Source: DASUPK01 sp036276255
GTDB lineage: Bacteria > Actinomycetota > Thermoleophilia > Solirubrobacterales > 70-9
Assembly (NCBI GenBank): GCA_036276255.1
Contig: DASUPK010000095.1
Span: forward strand, 1 to 7,149
Length of the DNA stretch: 7,149 nt
Direction: 5' to 3'
Below the pieces are notes generated by a model. That model was not told where the DNA came from, ran no database searches, and was given only the letters and a program-made list of their open reading frames with translations. The position numbers were made by a program, and so were the translations under genes. Positions within the stretch are counted from its first letter, which is position 1; each line of letters starts with the position of its first letter. Shown here in pieces: positions 6,043 to 7,149 of the stretch.

Positions 6043-6281
6043 CTCCTTGGTTGGATGGATTCCCCCACCTGCGAGGCGCGAGATGTCTTCACACCGTTCG
6101 GCGCCGAGTCGCGAATTCGTGCGGTGGGGACCCGGGATCGTAGGGGAGTCAGGAGCGGGCCGTCTAAGTAGTCCACACGGTCCCCAAGCCCGTGCGCCTC
6201 CACGATGAAGCAGGCACGGTCCGTGCGTAGGTTGACCTCATACACGGCGGCCACCAAACGCCGCCGGGTGATCATCGCCAT
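6039..6281 (-). CDS. Doubtful small ORF in the pckG leader (80 aa)
   Basis: An 80-residue frame from ATG 6281 (or ATG 6275) runs through the pckG upstream region; its stop overlaps the pckG ATG as ATGA. The first half, roughly through the segment C-F-I-V-E-A-H-G-L-G-D-R-V-D-Y-L, has GC-rich third positions like real genes here. The second half does not and looks random. I recognise no family. It could be a leader peptide or small protein coupled to pckG, a decayed gene, or a chance frame in a 5' untranslated region. No convincing ribosome site precedes either ATG. Confidence 0.22.
   Translation of the reverse strand: MAMITRRRLVAAVYEVNLRTDRACFIVEAHGLGDRVDYLDGPLLTPLRSRVPTARIRDSAPNGVKTSRASQVGESIQPRR
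6214..6226. repeat. 13-bp interrupted palindrome in the pckG upstream region
   Basis: GCACGG, one central T, then CCGTGC: a perfect 6-1-6 inverted repeat 172 bp upstream of the pckG ATG. A related but looser CACGG...CCGTG pair with a 9-base spacer lies at 6176-6194. The position suits an operator or an RNA hairpin in the pckG leader, but no regulator is known. Confidence 0.35.
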
Positions 6282-6292
6282 CTGAAAGGGAT

Positions 6293-6320
6293 TCGATAAT
6301 CGCTTCAGCCGCACCGACAA
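6293..6320 (-). promoter_or_regulatory. Weak candidate promoter toward pckG
   Basis: Reverse-strand TTGTCG (6320-6315) and TATCGA (6298-6293), 16 bp apart, are the best promoter-like pair I see in the divergent region; matches are 4/6 and 3/6. If used, pckG mRNA would carry a leader of about 245 nt containing the palindrome at 6214-6226 and the small ORF ending at 6039. Confidence 0.2.
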
Positions 6321-6322
6321 AG

Positions 6323-6335
6323 CTCCGTGACGGAG
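6323..6335. repeat. Second 13-bp interrupted palindrome in the divergent region
   Basis: CTCCGT, one central G, then ACGGAG: a perfect 6-1-6 inverted repeat beside the candidate reverse promoter (-35 at 6315-6320). It shares a CCGTG core with the palindrome at 6214-6226. It may be an operator serving one or both divergent genes; no regulator can be named. Confidence 0.35.
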
Positions 6336-6405
6336 AGTTCGTCGACGTGGACGCCCATCGCGGGACGGTGTGCGAGGGCGAAATCGCCGTCACCGGAAAG
6401 GAGAC

Positions 6406-6448
6406 CGGGTCCGGTGGCGGACCCGCCCCCGTAGGGGGTGGGGCACCC
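6406..6448 (+). promoter_or_regulatory. Overlapping GC-rich hairpins upstream of WS/DGAT
   Basis: Three stems can form in forward-strand RNA. H1 pairs 6406-6413 with 6418-6425, a perfect 8 bp with loop GTGG. H2 pairs 6422-6430 with 6434-6442, 9 bp including one G-U, with loop GTA. H3 pairs 6436-6440 with 6444-6448, 5 bp. H2 overlaps both H1 and H3, so H2 excludes H1 plus H3. No U-tract follows, so it is not a plain terminator. It lies about 50 nt before the WS/DGAT start and may be a leader switch, a transcription block between divergent genes, or a product of high GC content. Confidence 0.4.
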
Positions 6449-6498
6449 GTCACCGCGACCCAGCTCCTCATCAGGCCGATGGAGGATTAGGAGGAGTC

Positions 6499-7149
6499 AT
6501 CGGGGACCAGCTCAACGCACTCGACGCCACCTTCCTCGAGCTCGAGGAAGCCGACCAGAGCGCCCATATGCACATCGGCGGCGTCATGCTGCTCGAATCG
6601 CAGGCGGCCGGCGGTGCCCCGCCGATCGCCGTGATCCGCCGAAACGTCGTCGACCGCCTTCCCGACCTGCCGCGCTATACCCAGCGTCTCTCGACCCCAC
6701 ACACCGGCGGGTTGCATTGGCCGAGCTGGGAGGAGGACAGGCGCTTTCGCATCGAGCGACATGTCCGCATCGCGGGCCTCCCGGCTCCCGGCGGAGTCGA
6801 CGAGCTGCTCGAGTGGGCCGGCGAGTACTACTCGCAGCGCCTCGACCGCTCCAAGCCGCTCTGGGAGATGGTGATCCTCGAGCTCGCCGACGGGCGCTGG
6901 GCGCTGGTCACCAAGACCCACCACTGCATGGTCGACGGCGTCGGATCGGTGGACCTGGCGACAACGCTGCTCGACACCGAGCGCGAGCACCGGGCCCCGC
7001 GGAACCGCGGATCGACCGGACAGCTGCGCGAGAGCCACCCCAACACCGACGAGACGCCAAGGGGGGGCCTGCGCCATACCGCCTCCCTGCTCGCCAAGCC
7101 TTACTTCTTCGTCGGCAACGCGGCCCTGCGGACGGCCCAGGCCGGCCTG
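6499..7149 (+). CDS. Wax ester synthase / diacylglycerol acyltransferase (WS/DGAT), N-terminal half
   Basis: The last frame runs off the right edge, giving 217 residues of a protein family usually 450-480 long. It transfers acyl groups from acyl-CoA to fatty alcohols or diacylglycerol, making storage wax esters or triacylglycerol at the membrane and lipid-body surface. Seen: the N-terminal signature G-D-Q-L-N-A-L-D-A-T-F-L-E-L-E at 2-16, M-H-I-G-G at 24-28, P-R-Y-T-Q-R-L at 58-64, K-P-L-W-E-M at 119-124, and the catalytic H-H-x-x-x-D-G motif as H-H-C-M-V-D-G at 141-147. No ATG, GTG or TTG stands in frame at the expected start. The best site is ATC 6499, 4 nt after AGGAGG (6489-6494). GTG 6370 is in frame but would add an Arg-rich, unlikely segment, and ATG 6568 would remove the signature. 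It is divergent from pckG. Confidence 0.88.
   Translation, partial: MGDQLNALDATFLELEEADQSAHMHIGGVMLLESQAAGGAPPIAVIRRNVVDRLPDLPRYTQRLSTPHTGGLHWPSWEEDRRFRIERHVRIAGLPAPGGVDELLEWAGEYYSQRLDRSKPLWEMVILELADGRWALVTKTHHCMVDGVGSVDLATTLLDTEREHRAPRNRGSTGQLRESHPNTDETPRGGLRHTASLLAKPYFFVGNAALRTAQAGL

Larger units (their letters stand above)
6296..6490 (+). pseudogene. Open frame resembling the C-terminal edge of a PEP-utiliser mobile domain
   Basis: A forward frame open from 6272 to TAG 6488-6490 encodes, from ATA 6296, about 64 residues. It includes T-K-L-R-D-G-E-F-V-D-V-D-A-H-R-G-T-V, which fits the end of phosphohistidine swivelling domains of PEP synthase/PPDK-like proteins (T-x-x-L-x-D-G-x-x-V-x-V-D-x-x-x-G-x-V). 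Third positions are GC-rich. The catalytic His part of such a domain is absent, and a Gly/Pro-rich stretch over the hairpins at 6406-6448 follows. There is no ATG, GTG or TTG near the 5' end; AAAGGG lies 5 nt before ATA 6296, and the first usual start is GTG 6347. The stop overlaps the ribosome-site-like sequence of the WS/DGAT gene. It is most likely a gene remnant; a small real gene with a rare start or pure coincidence are alternatives. Confidence 0.25.

Noticed and set aside
6238..6471. Reverse 77-codon frame in the divergent region
   Set aside because: It is Ser/Pro/Thr-rich across the GC hairpins, with no motif, ribosome site or link to a neighbour.
1..7149. CRISPR arrays, tRNA or rRNA genes, insertion sequences, attachment sites
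   Set aside because: I saw no regularly spaced repeats, no cloverleaf with an anticodon arm, no transposase or integrase motifs and no terminal inverted repeats.

Overview
The window is GC-rich bacterial chromosome with very strong G/C preference at third codon positions. Its gene set is a GTP-type PEP carboxykinase, a Chloroflexus-type malyl-CoA lyase, a TrpB2-type synthase, a WS/DGAT acyltransferase and a PadR regulator with an Arg/His/Gly-rich head. This mix suggests a soil-type actinobacterium, perhaps a deep-branching Thermoleophilia/Solirubrobacterales member. That assignment is inferred from gene content only.

Layout. Bases 1-155 hold the 3' end of a forward gene (possibly an NTF2/SnoaL-like protein). 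Converging on it is a reverse pair: a GNAT acetyltransferase (742-1188), then a PadR regulator (164-682). The promoter of padR appears to overlap the GNAT stop codon and carries a perfect 10-bp palindrome. Divergent from GNAT is a forward pair: malyl-CoA lyase mcl (1245-2330), followed 8 nt later by a hotdog-fold thioesterase (2339-2752). A second reverse pair converges on it: GTP-dependent PEP carboxykinase pckG (4222-6042), then trpB2 (2813-4177), separated by a 7-bp hairpin and a possible leaderless promoter. A 456-bp divergent region (6043-6498) contains two 13-bp interrupted palindromes, mutually exclusive GC-rich hairpins and two doubtful small reading frames. The window ends inside a WS/DGAT acyltransferase gene (from about 6499), which has no ATG, GTG or TTG start at the expected place.

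How the genes may work together. Mcl joins or splits glyoxylate and acetyl-CoA (or propionyl-CoA) through malyl-CoA or beta-methylmalyl-CoA. If the adjacent thioesterase hydrolyses malyl-CoA, the pair would make malate from glyoxylate and acetyl-CoA without a classical malate synthase. PckG could then send the derived oxaloacetate to PEP. WS/DGAT stores acyl-CoA as wax ester or triacylglycerol. The block therefore looks like a C2/C3-acyl-CoA assimilation, gluconeogenesis and storage neighbourhood. This is the most interesting functional hypothesis here. I did not find a clearly new mobile, defence or CRISPR system.
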